Source: Bdellovibrionales bacterium
GTDB lineage: Bacteria; Pseudomonadota; Alphaproteobacteria; UBA9219
NCBI GenBank assembly: GCA_041662785.1
Contig: JBAZRW010000018.1
Coordinates: forward strand, 1 to 20,385
DNA: 20,385 nucleotides
Reading direction: 5' to 3'
A model generated the notes under the pieces. That model saw nothing but the letters and a program-made list of their open reading frames with translations, had not been told where the DNA came from and made no database searches. Every line of letters starts with the position of its first letter. The stretch's first letter is position 1. Position numbers and translations under genes: made by a program. Positions 8,021 through 15,760 of the stretch are shown here, piece after piece.

Positions 8021-9205
8021 TTAAATAATTTCCAGATCAGCCTGCAAAGCGCCCGCCGCCTTAATCGACTGTAAAATCGTAATCATGTCCCTAGGCCCTA
8101 TGCCCAACGCGTTCAGGCTTTGCACCATATCCTGCAAGCTTACGCCCGCGCTGAACACGGCGGCCTTTTTGCCCGCGCCTTCGTCCACATCGATGGCCGT
8201 TCGCGCCACCGTCGTCGTAGCCCCACCCTGCGAGAGAGGCGATGGCTGTGAAACCTGAGGCGTTTCCGTAATGCGAATAGTCAAATTACCTTGTGCAATC
8301 GCGACCGTGTTAATCCGAACGTTTTCGCCCATCACAATGACACCCGATTGCTCATCAATCACGACTTTGGCAATCTGGTCAGGAGCAACCTGTATTTGCT
8401 CAATATCCGTCATCAAAGACACAACATCGTGGCGACGCGCATCGGGAACCAAAACACGCACCGTCGCCGCATCTTGCGCCACGGCCACATTGCCCTTGAG
8501 ATGCTCGTTAATGGCCTGTGCTATGCGGTTCGCCGTCGTAAAGTCAGGATTGCGGAGCGACAGGCGTATCGATCCCAAATCGGCCAAACGAAACTTGATT
8601 TCGCGCTCGACAATCGCCCCATTGGCAATACGCCCCGATGTCGGCACGCCCTTGGTCACTGAGGAGCCTTGCCCCGACGCGCTAAACCCGCCGACGGCCA
8701 AAGCGCCTTGCGAGACCGCATAAACTTCACCATCCGCGCCCAAAAGCGGGGTAACCAGAAGGGTCCCACCCGTCAGGTTCTTGGCATCGCCAAGCGTGGA
8801 CACCATGACATCGACCCGCGAGCCCTGCGAAGAAAAGGGAGGCAGCGTCGCCGTTACCATCACGGCAGCCACATTCTTGGTCTTCATGCTCGTGCCGCGC
8901 GTGTTAACGCCAAGGCGCTCCAACATGCCGACAAGGCTTGTTTCGGTAAAAGGAGAGTTCGTCAGGCTGTCGCCGGAGCCATTGAGCCCCACGACAAGGC
9001 CATAGCCAATCAGCATATTGTCGCGAACCCCTTCAAAATCAACGACATCTTTAAGACGTGAGGTAGCCTGCGCCGACGAAGGAGCCGCAAGGATCAAAAA
9101 CGCCAAAACCAAGGCCACAAAGCCATGCCGCACACGAAGCGATAAAGCCCCTGACGCAAGACAGGGCAAATGAGAAGAGCGGCGTGTAAAAAACGATTGA
9201 GGCAT
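8021..9205 (-). CDS. flgI: Flagellar P-ring protein FlgI
   Basis: FlgI builds the P ring, the peptidoglycan bushing around the flagellar rod. The chosen ATG gives 394 residues with a signal peptide ending near SSAQA and a mature protein opening with RLKDVVDFEGVRDNMLIGYG. Typical motifs follow: LVVGLNGSGDSL, MVTATLPPFSSQGSRVDVMVS, TGGTLLVTPLLGADG and the C-terminal LQDMVQSLNALGIGPRDMI. An in-frame ATG at 9247 exists but has no ribosome-binding site and lies inside the sigma-54 element. The ATG at 9205 has AGGAG 5 bases upstream (9211-9215). It is the first gene of the operon and divergent from fliX. Confidence 0.97.
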   Translation of the reverse strand: MPQSFFTRRSSHLPCLASGALSLRVRHGFVALVLAFLILAAPSSAQATSRLKDVVDFEGVRDNMLIGYGLVVGLNGSGDSLTNSPFTETSLVGMLERLGVNTRGTSMKTKNVAAVMVTATLPPFSSQGSRVDVMVSTLGDAKNLTGGTLLVTPLLGADGEVYAVSQGALAVGGFSASGQGSSVTKGVPTSGRIANGAIVEREIKFRLADLGSIRLSLRNPDFTTANRIAQAINEHLKGNVAVAQDAATVRVLVPDARRHDVVSLMTDIEQIQVAPDQIAKVVIDEQSGVIVMGENVRINTVAIAQGNLTIRITETPQVSQPSPLSQGGATTTVARTAIDVDEGAGKKAAVFSAGVSLQDMVQSLNALGIGPRDMITILQSIKAAGALQADLEII

Positions 9206-9210
9206 GAAAA

Positions 9211-9215
9211 CTCCT
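9211..9215 (-). promoter_or_regulatory. Ribosome-binding site deciding the flgI start
   Basis: AGGAG on the minus strand lies 5 bases before the ATG at 9205. It selects this start over the longer in-frame one at 9247, and it falls downstream of the transcription start predicted from the sigma-54 element. Confidence 0.8.
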
Positions 9216-9235
9216 GATCCTTTCACGAAGAGATA

Positions 9236-9251
9236 CGCAAGCTCCATGCCA
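9236..9251 (-). promoter_or_regulatory. Sigma-54 (-24/-12) promoter for the flgI operon
   Basis: The minus strand reads TGGCATGGAGCTTGCG, which matches the RpoN consensus TGGCAC-N5-TTGC in all but one base and with the exact spacing between the GG and GC dinucleotides. Transcription would start near 9225, giving a leader of about 20 bases that just includes the AGGAG of flgI. Sigma-54 control of ring and hook genes is established for Caulobacter, where FlbD and the divergent fliX product act with it. The function here is inferred from match and position. Confidence 0.8.
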
Positions 9252-9371
9252 AAAAGTGCCTTACCCTTATTTTTTATCTATCCTTTTGATCTATTTTATC
9301 TTTAAAATGAAAAAATTATTTTTGACCCTTCCCCTCAGCCCTCAGGACAGGTAAACTCTGCCTCACGCATG

Positions 9372-9396
9372 AAGGGGGCGGAATCTTTTGCCCCTT
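9372..9396. promoter_or_regulatory. Hairpin-forming element ahead of fliX
   Basis: AAGGGGGC (9372-9379) can pair with GCCCCTT (9390-9396) with one bulged G and a ten-base loop. A second GCCCCTTT occurs about 50 bases downstream, just before the fliX ribosome-binding region, so an alternative pairing is possible. The flgI-fliX gap (9252-9457) otherwise holds AT-rich sequence and a TATAAA at 9413-9418 that could be a -10 box for fliX. The role is unknown; it could be an operator or leader structure. Confidence 0.25.
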
Positions 9397-9457
9397 AGCC
9401 TTTCTTTTTCTGTATAAAGGGAAAGACAAGGCGCTCAAGCCCCTTTAGGACGATAGT

Positions 9458-9880
9458 ATGATTAACCGTATCGATGGTCCACGATCCGTTCAGACGACGA
9501 CTCCAACACGCCGCGCCAGTAAAGGGAGCAGCGTGAGCAAGTCGAGTTTTTCTGAACATCTTGATTCGACCGAGGAAGCCTCTGGCGCCTCGGGAGCCGG
9601 TGCGCTGGGCGCAGTCAACGGCGTTTTGGACATTCAAGAGGTTGATGATGCTTTGTCCCGCGCGGCGCGCGGTAAGCTTCGCGCCGAGGATTTGCTGGAT
9701 AAACTTGATGACCTTCGCCTTGACCTTTTGACGGGAGCGTTGTCTAAGAGCAAGCTGCAAAGACTAGCCGACATAGCCCATTCCCGCCGTGCCGAGGTTA
9801 CCGACCCCCGTCTTGGTGAAATTCTTGACGAAATCGACTTGCGCGCGCAGGTAGAATTAGCCAAATTCACCCAAGTTTGA
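9458..9880 (+). CDS. fliX: FliX-type flagellar assembly regulator
   Basis: FliX is an alphaproteobacterial membrane-associated regulator that couples early flagellar assembly to FlbD/sigma-54-dependent transcription. This protein has 140 residues, the usual size. The N-terminus starts MINRIDGP and is followed by a Ser/Thr-rich linker. The conserved C-terminal half includes DDALSRAARGKLRAEDLLD, a Leu-rich DDLRLDLLTG helix, and DPRLGEILDEIDLRAQVELAK at the end. It is divergent from flgI and followed 39 bases later by dksA, as in Caulobacter relatives. AGGA lies about 8 bases before the ATG. The facing sigma-54 promoter of flgI is the kind of target a FliX/FlbD pair would control. Confidence 0.9.
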   Translation: MINRIDGPRSVQTTTPTRRASKGSSVSKSSFSEHLDSTEEASGASGAGALGAVNGVLDIQEVDDALSRAARGKLRAEDLLDKLDDLRLDLLTGALSKSKLQRLADIAHSRRAEVTDPRLGEILDEIDLRAQVELAKFTQV

Positions 9881-9919
9881 ATTTTTTGTTTTTCGCGAAT
9901 CACCAAGGAGCAATACCGC

Positions 9920-10342
9920 ATGGTTACTGTCCCCAAAAACTACAAGCCAACCGAAAAAGAACCCTACATGAATCCGGTTATGGTGGAATATTTCCGTCAA
10001 AAACTCATTGTTTGGAAAGAATCCATTCTGGCCGACGCCACGAACACCTTGCAAGATCTACAGGACGAAGGGGGCCTTCGTGAATCGGACGTCGCGGATC
10101 GCGCCTCGGTCGAGACCGATGTCGCGCTTGAGCTTCGCGCGCGGGATCGTCAACGCAAACTGATCAGCAAAATTGACGAGGCGCTTGAGCGCATTCGCAA
10201 TAACGATTACGGCTATTGCGAAGAGACAGGCGACCCCATTGGCATCAAGCGCCTTGAAGCGCGCCCTGTGGCTACTCTCACCGTCGAAGCCCAAGAACGT
10301 CATGAAAGAATGGAGCGCACCCACCGTGATGAACGCGAATAG
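9920..10342 (+). CDS. dksA: DksA-family RNA polymerase-binding factor lacking most zinc cysteines
   Basis: DksA binds the RNA polymerase secondary channel and works with ppGpp to tune rRNA and stress promoters. This copy has 140 residues. The coiled-coil tip motif DxxDxA is intact (D57, D60, A62). The C-terminal finger region DYGYCEETGDPIGIKRLEAR is clearly DksA, but of the four zinc positions only C100 is cysteine; the others are T103, T121 and A124. Known zinc-independent DksA proteins keep two cysteines, so this form is further reduced. AAGGAG lies 9 bases before the ATG. It follows fliX and overlaps the next gene by 14 bases. Confidence 0.93.
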   Translation: MVTVPKNYKPTEKEPYMNPVMVEYFRQKLIVWKESILADATNTLQDLQDEGGLRESDVADRASVETDVALELRARDRQRKLISKIDEALERIRNNDYGYCEETGDPIGIKRLEARPVATLTVEAQERHERMERTHRDERE

Positions 10343-10895
10343 GCTTTATATAGCGGCAGCTCTTCTGTCCACCTTCCTTCTCCCGACAACAGGTCAAGCC
10401 CAAGCCGCTTCAGCCCCTGCCCTTTACGGCGTTGGCGAGATTCAGGTTCAAAACGCGCGCCTTGGCAACAGCGAAGCCACCGCTAATTGCGGCATGTCGA
10501 GCGGCGAGATTTCGAACGCGGTTATCAAAGCCTTTAGCGGAGATTTGCTTCCTGTTTTTTCTCCTCTTAACGCTCCACCTGAAAAAGAGTCCGTAGCCCG
10601 CATTGACCTGCTTCCCACCGTGATGTCGATGCAGACGGATGACAAAACATGTACTTCTTGGGTCTCTTTCTCGGCCCAAAGTCACAACCCTGTCGTTTTG
10701 ACGCCGATTGAAACGCCCCGCTATATTACTGTCTCCTATTGGGACGGCGGCATGTTGGTTCATTCGACCAAGGGCGGTCATGCACAGACTCTGATCAACG
10801 CCATTGATAAAATCGTTGGTCAATTCATGCGTCAATATAAACTGGATCAACCGCCCAGCCTGACCCCGCCGACAGAGGTCAAGAAAACGCCCTAA
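10329..10895 (+). CDS. Unrecognised secreted protein, coupled to dksA
   Basis: From the ATG at 10329 the product has 188 residues: a signal peptide (LYIAAALLSTFLLPT, cleaved around residues 22-27) and a mature domain of about 160. Two cysteines, C54 and C108, could form a disulfide in the periplasm. The segment RYITVSYWDGGMLVHSTKGG (131-150) suggests beta strands, followed by an amphipathic helix IDKIVGQFMRQYKLDQ and a Pro/Lys tail. I recognise no family. The frame extends upstream inside dksA, but an earlier start would hide the signal peptide. It overlaps dksA by 14 bases, so it is probably cotranslated, and it converges on recR with 13 bases between them. Confidence 0.75.
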   Translation: MNANRLYIAAALLSTFLLPTTGQAQAASAPALYGVGEIQVQNARLGNSEATANCGMSSGEISNAVIKAFSGDLLPVFSPLNAPPEKESVARIDLLPTVMSMQTDDKTCTSWVSFSAQSHNPVVLTPIETPRYITVSYWDGGMLVHSTKGGHAQTLINAIDKIVGQFMRQYKLDQPPSLTPPTEVKKTP

Positions 10896-10908
10896 TGGAA
10901 GGGATCGT

Positions 10909-11505
10909 TTATTCGGCTTTGCGGCGAGCCTGTAGAGCTGCCGTTAGCGTGCCATCGTCAAGATAGTCAAGCTCACCACCGACAGGAAGGCCATGCGCGA
11001 GACGGGTCACAGAGATGCCTGTGTTTAAAAGCCTCTCAGCAACATAATGGGCGGTTGTCTGCCCCTCGACCGTCGCGCCAAGGGCCAAGATGACTTCCTG
11101 AACAGCCCCCTCTTGAACGCGCACCACGAGCTTATCAATTTTAAGATCAGCGGGACGAATGCCGTCCAGCGCGGATAGTGTTCCCCCCAAGACATGATAG
11201 CGCCCCTTGAAAGCGCGTGAACGCTCAAGCGCCCATAAATCCGCGACATCCTCAACCACGCAAAGAAGGCCTTCATCGCGCCCTTGATCGCGGCAAATCG
11301 CGCAAGGCGACAGAACATCCCAATTGCCGCAAACGGGGCAGCTTTGCACCTGCGCGGCCACGTCCCGCAGGGACTCGATAAGCGGCAACATCACCGCCTC
11401 GCGCCGTTTCAGAAGATCAAGAACAGCACGACGTGCCGAGCGAGGCCCAAGGCCAGGTAATTTGGAAAGCAACTGCGTCAGATGGTCAAGCGGCGTGGAG
11501 GCCAT
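10909..11505 (-). CDS. recR: Recombination protein RecR
   Basis: RecR works with RecF and RecO to load RecA onto gapped DNA. This copy has 198 residues, the usual length. The N-terminal helix-hairpin-helix is seen as LSKLPGLGPRSARRA (13-27), the C4 zinc finger as C56-x2-C59 and C68-x2-C71, the Toprim domain from LCVVEDVADLWALE to LVVRVQEG, and the C-terminal motif RLAHGLPVGGELDYLDDGTL is typical. It starts 3 bases after the ybaB stop, the near-universal ybaB-recR pair. dnaX, which often precedes this pair, is absent; ahcY stands there instead. Confidence 0.97.
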   Translation of the reverse strand: MASTPLDHLTQLLSKLPGLGPRSARRAVLDLLKRREAVMLPLIESLRDVAAQVQSCPVCGNWDVLSPCAICRDQGRDEGLLCVVEDVADLWALERSRAFKGRYHVLGGTLSALDGIRPADLKIDKLVVRVQEGAVQEVILALGATVEGQTTAHYVAERLLNTGISVTRLAHGLPVGGELDYLDDGTLTAALQARRKAE

Positions 11506-11508
11506 GAT

Positions 11509-11832
11509 CTAAAACGGGAGGCTCATGCCCGCCGGCAGTTTCACGCCGCCCATGGCCTTTTCGGTTTCCCCTGCAACCACGGCGTCAATCTGAGCCTTGG
11601 CATCGCGGCACGCCGCGATGATAGTGTCCTCCAACATCTCGACATCGGATGGATCGACAAGCTTGGGATCAATCTTAAGTTTCAACAACTCGCCCTTGCC
11701 ATTCATCGTGGCCAGCACGGCATCGCCGCCCGCCTGTCCCGTCTTTTCTGTTTCGGCAAGCCGCGCCTGCATGGCCGTCATCTTGCCTTGCATCTCTTGC
11801 ACTTGTTTCATCATCTGGCCGATATTGAGCAT
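11509..11832 (-). CDS. ybaB: YbaB/EbfC family nucleoid-associated protein
   Basis: This is a small DNA-binding protein that forms dimers and coats DNA, conserved next to recR. The chosen ATG gives 107 residues beginning MLNIGQMMKQVQEMQGKM, the family's N-terminal helix. The middle strand reads VLATMNGKGELLKLKIDP and the C-terminal helix runs through LEDTIIAACRDAKAQID. The open frame extends 63 bases further upstream into ahcY, but AAGGAA lies about 7 bases before the ATG at 11832 and the family starts here. It begins 16 bases after the ahcY stop. Confidence 0.93.
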   Translation of the reverse strand: MLNIGQMMKQVQEMQGKMTAMQARLAETEKTGQAGGDAVLATMNGKGELLKLKIDPKLVDPSDVEMLEDTIIAACRDAKAQIDAVVAGETEKAMGGVKLPAGMSLPF

Positions 11833-11848
11833 CGTTTGTTCCTTATCG

Positions 11849-13147
11849 TTAATAGCGGTAATGGTCAGCCTTATAAGGGCCTTCTGGCGCAACACCCAGA
11901 TAGGCGGCTTGCTTGTCCGTCAGCTTGGTCAACTGCGCCCCCAGTTTGTCCAAATGCAGACGCGCGACCTTTTCGTCCAAGTGCTTGGGCAAGGTGTAAA
12001 CCTTGACCTCATACTTTTCCGGATGGGTCCAAAGCTCAATCTGCGCCAAGGTCTGGTTCGTAAACGACGCACTCATCACAAAGCTGGGGTGGCCCGTCGC
12101 GCAACCCAGATTGACCAGCCTACCCTTGGCCAATACAATCAGGCGCTTACCGTCGGGAAAGATAACCTCGTCAACCTGCGGCTTTACTTCATCCCAAACA
12201 TAATTGCTCAACGCCTCGACCTGAATTTCGGAATCGAAGTGGCCGATATTGCAAACGATGGCGCGATCCTTCATCGCCCGCATATGATCAAGCGTGATCA
12301 CGTCCACGTTGCCCGTCGCCGTCACAAAGATATCGCCTATCGCCGCTGCACAATCCATCGTCACGACCTGATAGCCTTCCATCAGCGCTTGCAACGCATT
12401 GATAGGATCAACCTCGGTCACCAGAACGCGTGCGCCAGAGCTGCGCAGGCTGGCCGCCGAGCCTTTGCCCACATCGCCATACCCACACACGACGGCAACC
12501 TTGCCCGACATCATGACATCGGTGGCACGACGGATGCCGTCCACAAGGCTCTCACGGCAGCCATACAGGTTATCGAACTTGGATTTCGTCACGCTGTCAT
12601 TCACGTTAAAGGCTGGGATTTTTAGCGTTCCAGCCTTCATCATATCATACAAGCGATGCACGCCCGTCGTCGTTTCCTCGGACACGCCGCGTACGTCTTT
12701 GAGCATGTCGGGGTGCTTGTCATGCATGTATTTGGTCAGGTCGCCGCCATCATCCAGCAGCATGTTGGGCGTCCAGCCATCCGCGCCCTTCAGCGTTTGA
12801 TCGATGCACCACCAGTACTCTTCCTCGCTCTCGCCTTTCCACGCAAAAACAGGGTTTCCCGCCGCCGCGATGGCGGCCGCCGCCTGATCTTGCGTTGAGA
12901 AAATGTTGCACGACGACCAGCGCACGCTCGCGCCCAAGGCGACGAGCGTTTCGATCAACACGGCCGTTTGGATGGTCATATGAAGGCAGCCGCAAATGCG
13001 GGCGCCAGCGAGGGGTTTTGCCGCGCCGTATTCGGCGCGCAAGGCCATCAACCCAGGCATTTCCGTTTCGGCAATCGCGATTTCCTTACGCCCCCAAGCA
13101 GCGAGAGAAATGTCTTTAACTTTGTAGTCGGTGAACAAAGAATCCAT
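11849..13147 (-). CDS. ahcY: Adenosylhomocysteinase (SAH hydrolase)
   Basis: AhcY reversibly splits S-adenosylhomocysteine into adenosine and homocysteine, removing the product inhibitor of methyltransferases. The chosen ATG gives 432 residues, with the family N-terminus DYKVKDISLAAWGRKEI. Motifs include CLHMTIQTAVLIETL, the catalytic region NVNDSVTKSKFDN (181-193), the NAD-binding loop GYGDVGKGSA (222-231) and C-terminal YKADHYRY. AAGGAT precedes this ATG; an earlier in-frame start at 13198 would add 17 unlikely residues. No SAH or SAM riboswitch was recognised in the 87-base gap after the EI gene. Linkage of ahcY with hprK/EIIA/HPr genes is common in Alphaproteobacteria. Confidence 0.97.
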   Translation of the reverse strand: MDSLFTDYKVKDISLAAWGRKEIAIAETEMPGLMALRAEYGAAKPLAGARICGCLHMTIQTAVLIETLVALGASVRWSSCNIFSTQDQAAAAIAAAGNPVFAWKGESEEEYWWCIDQTLKGADGWTPNMLLDDGGDLTKYMHDKHPDMLKDVRGVSEETTTGVHRLYDMMKAGTLKIPAFNVNDSVTKSKFDNLYGCRESLVDGIRRATDVMMSGKVAVVCGYGDVGKGSAASLRSSGARVLVTEVDPINALQALMEGYQVVTMDCAAAIGDIFVTATGNVDVITLDHMRAMKDRAIVCNIGHFDSEIQVEALSNYVWDEVKPQVDEVIFPDGKRLIVLAKGRLVNLGCATGHPSFVMSASFTNQTLAQIELWTHPEKYEVKVYTLPKHLDEKVARLHLDKLGAQLTKLTDKQAAYLGVAPEGPYKADHYRY

Positions 13148-13234
13148 GGGGAAATCCTTAAGAAAAGAGGAAACAAAAAGCACGCGAAGTCCTATCACAT
13201 GCCACAGTAGGGCGAAAGATGAAAAAAGAATCCC

Positions 13235-15043
13235 TTACTTTTTTCGCCCCGAAGCAGCCCCCGATAGGCTTTCCGGCCCGCTTTCCAAAAGGCCACGGAT
13301 CGCTGCCTCATCGGTCAGCTTAAGAACCTCTTGAGCAAAGGCAACGGCCTGAGGCAACCCGACAGAGCGGATCACATTCTTGATTCGCGGCAATCGCGAG
13401 GGAGCGATAGAAAACTCGCGAAGACCCAAGCCCAAAAGCAGAACCGTGGCAAGAGGATCGCCCGCCATTTCGCCGCAAAGGCTCACGGGAATGTTCGCAC
13501 GCCACGCCGCCGCGATGGTCAACTGGATCAACCGCAAAACAGCCGGATGATAGGGATTGTAAAGCCCCGCCACGCGCTCATCACCACGGTCAATCGCGAG
13601 CGTATATTGGGTGAGGTCGTTGCTACCAATCGCGAAGAAATTGCACACACGGCTAAAGGCGTCCGCCGCCAAGGCAGCCGCCGGAATCTCGATCATCGCG
13701 CCCAAAGGGGGCAAAGCAGAGGGCAGTTTAACCCCGCGCTTTTGCAGGCGCTTTTCAATAGCCACGAGCCTTTCACGCACTTGCTTCATCTGATCTACAG
13801 AAGAGACCATCGGGATCAAAATACGCACAGGGCCATAGGCAGCGGCGCGAAGGATAGCGCCAAGCTGAGCGTCCAAAAGCTTAGGCTCACGAAGGCCTAA
13901 GCGAATGGCGCGAAGCCCCAACGCCGGATTGATACTTTCACCCAAGGCGTCGCCCAGCGCCGACGCAATTTTCTCGCCCCCCACATCCAGCGTGCGCACC
14001 GTCAGGGGACGGCCTTCCATTTTCTTGACAAGATCGCGCAAAACCTCAAACTGCTCGTCTTCGGAGGGCAGATTGGGGCGGTTCATAAAATTGAACTCGG
14101 TGCGCAAAAGGCCGACGCCCGTTGCTCCCGCTTCCAGAACCGAATCGATATCGCGCGGCAATTCAAGGTTCGCTTCGACCCGCACAGGCGTTCCGTCAAG
14201 CGTCACGGCAGGCATATTGCGCAAGCCTTTCAGCTTTTTTGTCTCCCGCGCCTGCTTGGCCAATTGAGCCTTATAGGCCTGCAACGTTTCTGGCGTAGGA
14301 CGCAAAACAATCACGCCCGCGTGGCCATCGATGATAACGATCTCACCCGTCGCCACGCCGCCGATAAGCTCTGTCACACCCAAAAGGGCAGGAATCCCAA
14401 TAGCACGCGCCATGATGGCGGCATGCCCCTCTGCCCCTCCCAATACTGCCGCAAAGCCCGCCACACGCGAGGGATCCATCAAAGCCGTATCGGCGGGCGT
14501 GATTTCTTCGGCCAGAAAAATGCTGCTGGGGGGAGCGCTTTCAAACGGGTTGTACTTTTGTTGCAAAAGATTGCGAATAAGCCGCGCCCCGACCTCACGC
14601 ACATCGTCGGCGCGGGCGGCCAAATATTCATCCTCCATCGAAGCAAAACCAGAGGCAATGACACCGATCTGGCGTTGCACCGCCGCCTCGGCGTTCAACT
14701 TGGCCTCAGAAATGGTTTCTTCAACGCCACGCAAAAGGCGCGAGCTGGAGACCATCCCCTTGTACGCCTCAAGCAAAAGACCGACATCTTCGTCCGCGCC
14801 CTCAGGCAGCATTTCCGCTTTAGATTTTAAAAGGCCCAGTTGCTTTTGTGTTTTTTGAACCGCCGCCTGAAAGCGTTTGACCTCCTTGTCAACCTGACCC
14901 GCAGACAGCGTGTATTCAGGCACGGGGATGCCCCCCTGTTCAATGACAAAGGCGGGGCCGATGGCTATACCGCTCGAGACACCAATCCCGCGCAGTATTT
15001 TTTCGCCTTCGCTCTTTTTGTTACGCTCAGCTGATATCTTCAT
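13235..15043 (-). CDS. ptsI: PTS enzyme I (phosphoenolpyruvate-protein phosphotransferase)
   Basis: EI takes phosphate from phosphoenolpyruvate and passes it to HPr. The ATG start gives 602 residues with no N-terminal GAF domain, so it is the classical EI rather than the PtsP/EI-Ntr form. The phosphorylated histidine is H207 in GGAEGHAAIMARAIGIPA; the usual Ser or Cys before it is Gly. The PEP-binding barrel shows LLRTEFNFMNRPNLPSEDEQ, LGLRAIR, GSNDLTQYTLAIDR and the SLCGEMAGDP active-site cysteine loop. AGGGG lies about 8 bases before the ATG, which overlaps the HPr gene by 17 bases. With no permease nearby, the output is probably regulatory. Confidence 0.95.
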   Translation of the reverse strand: MKISAERNKKSEGEKILRGIGVSSGIAIGPAFVIEQGGIPVPEYTLSAGQVDKEVKRFQAAVQKTQKQLGLLKSKAEMLPEGADEDVGLLLEAYKGMVSSSRLLRGVEETISEAKLNAEAAVQRQIGVIASGFASMEDEYLAARADDVREVGARLIRNLLQQKYNPFESAPPSSIFLAEEITPADTALMDPSRVAGFAAVLGGAEGHAAIMARAIGIPALLGVTELIGGVATGEIVIIDGHAGVIVLRPTPETLQAYKAQLAKQARETKKLKGLRNMPAVTLDGTPVRVEANLELPRDIDSVLEAGATGVGLLRTEFNFMNRPNLPSEDEQFEVLRDLVKKMEGRPLTVRTLDVGGEKIASALGDALGESINPALGLRAIRLGLREPKLLDAQLGAILRAAAYGPVRILIPMVSSVDQMKQVRERLVAIEKRLQKRGVKLPSALPPLGAMIEIPAAALAADAFSRVCNFFAIGSNDLTQYTLAIDRGDERVAGLYNPYHPAVLRLIQLTIAAAWRANIPVSLCGEMAGDPLATVLLLGLGLREFSIAPSRLPRIKNVIRSVGLPQAVAFAQEVLKLTDEAAIRGLLESGPESLSGAASGRKK

Positions 15044-15332
15044 CAAAGCCCCTCATGACAAGATCCGCCAAACAAGACAAAGCCTGTACGGCTTCGGCCC
15101 CCGACGCGCATAACTTGATCCGTGTTCCACACGGCGCGGCCAGCATCATCAGTCCCATAATCGATTGCCCCGACACACGCATATCGCCACGCGCGACATT
15201 CACCTCGGCCTTAAACTGCGATGACGTTTGCACGAACTTGGCTGCCGCCCGCGCATGAAGTCCCCGCCTATTGACCAAAACAACCATCTGGCACAGCTCG
15301 TCTGCGCGAATTCCGTCTGATTCCCCCTCCAT
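15027..15332 (-). CDS. ptsH: Phosphocarrier protein HPr
   Basis: HPr carries phosphate from EI to EIIA. From the ATG at 15332 it has 101 residues, with a short N-terminal extension before the domain. The active site is NRRGLHARAA with His26. The regulatory serine is Ser57 in SGQSIMGLMMLAA. The 31-residue spacing between them equals that of canonical His15 and Ser46, so both the EI site and the HPr kinase site are present. HPr usually has HARPA; here the proline is alanine. A TTG three codons upstream (15341) is a less likely start that would overlap the EIIA stop. It is followed by an overlapping EI gene. Confidence 0.93.
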   Translation of the reverse strand: MEGESDGIRADELCQMVVLVNRRGLHARAAAKFVQTSSQFKAEVNVARGDMRVSGQSIMGLMMLAAPCGTRIKLCASGAEAVQALSCLADLVMRGFDEDIS

Positions 15333-15337
15333 AAGAC

Positions 15338-15742
15338 TCAACCGCCCGCCGCCATGTTTTCTGTTACAAGCTGAATATATTTCCGTCCTGCCGCCGCCGC
15401 CTCGGTTACGGCATCCAAAAGGCTAGAGCTGTCACGAAGAGACACCAGCTTAATAAGCGCTGGCAAATTAATGCCCGCCAAAACAACCGCGTTCGTCTTG
15501 GGCATCGTGGCCAAGGCCAAATTGCTGGGCGTGCCGCCAAACATATCGGTGAGAAGAACCACCCCATCGCCTGTGTTCACGTCTTTGATCGAGGCGAGGA
15601 TATTCTGGCGGCAAACGTCCATGTCGTCTTCAGGCGCAATGCTGATGGCCTTGGCCTGCGTCTGCTGCCCCACGATTTGATTGACGGCGAACAACATCTC
15701 GGCACCAATCGCGCCGTGAGAAACCAAAACAATACCAAACAT
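15338..15742 (-). CDS. PTS EIIA component, mannose family
   Basis: This is a 134-residue standalone EIIA of the mannose (ManX) fold. The phosphorylated histidine is H9 in MFGIVLVSHG. The signature LLTDMFGGTPSNLA (about residues 63-76) and GINLPALIKLV are typical. It receives phosphate from HPr. No EIIB, EIIC or EIID gene follows, and a lone EIIA-Man beside hprK is the usual alphaproteobacterial regulatory arrangement; its targets in other species are regulators rather than sugars. GGGAGAGTGGG just before the ATG serves as ribosome-binding region. It begins 18 bases after the rapZ stop. Confidence 0.93.
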   Translation of the reverse strand: MFGIVLVSHGAIGAEMLFAVNQIVGQQTQAKAISIAPEDDMDVCRQNILASIKDVNTGDGVVLLTDMFGGTPSNLALATMPKTNAVVLAGINLPALIKLVSLRDSSSLLDAVTEAAAAGRKYIQLVTENMAAGG

Positions 15743-15760
15743 CCCACTCTCCCTGTTGCT

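Noticed and set aside
8271..9061. Plus-strand open frames of 120-150 codons
   Set aside because: Antisense to flgI, whose protein motifs are unambiguous across the whole span.
9374..9392. Second sigma-54 promoter, facing fliX
   Set aside because: A GG and TTGC pair is present but the spacing is one base too long, and RpoN spacing is strict.
13148..13234. Possible SAH or SAM riboswitch before ahcY
   Set aside because: The 87-base gap has no recognisable conserved core or pairing pattern of the known classes.
13331..14830. Plus-strand open frames up to 189 codons
   Set aside because: Antisense to the EI gene; composition follows the third-position bias of the real gene.
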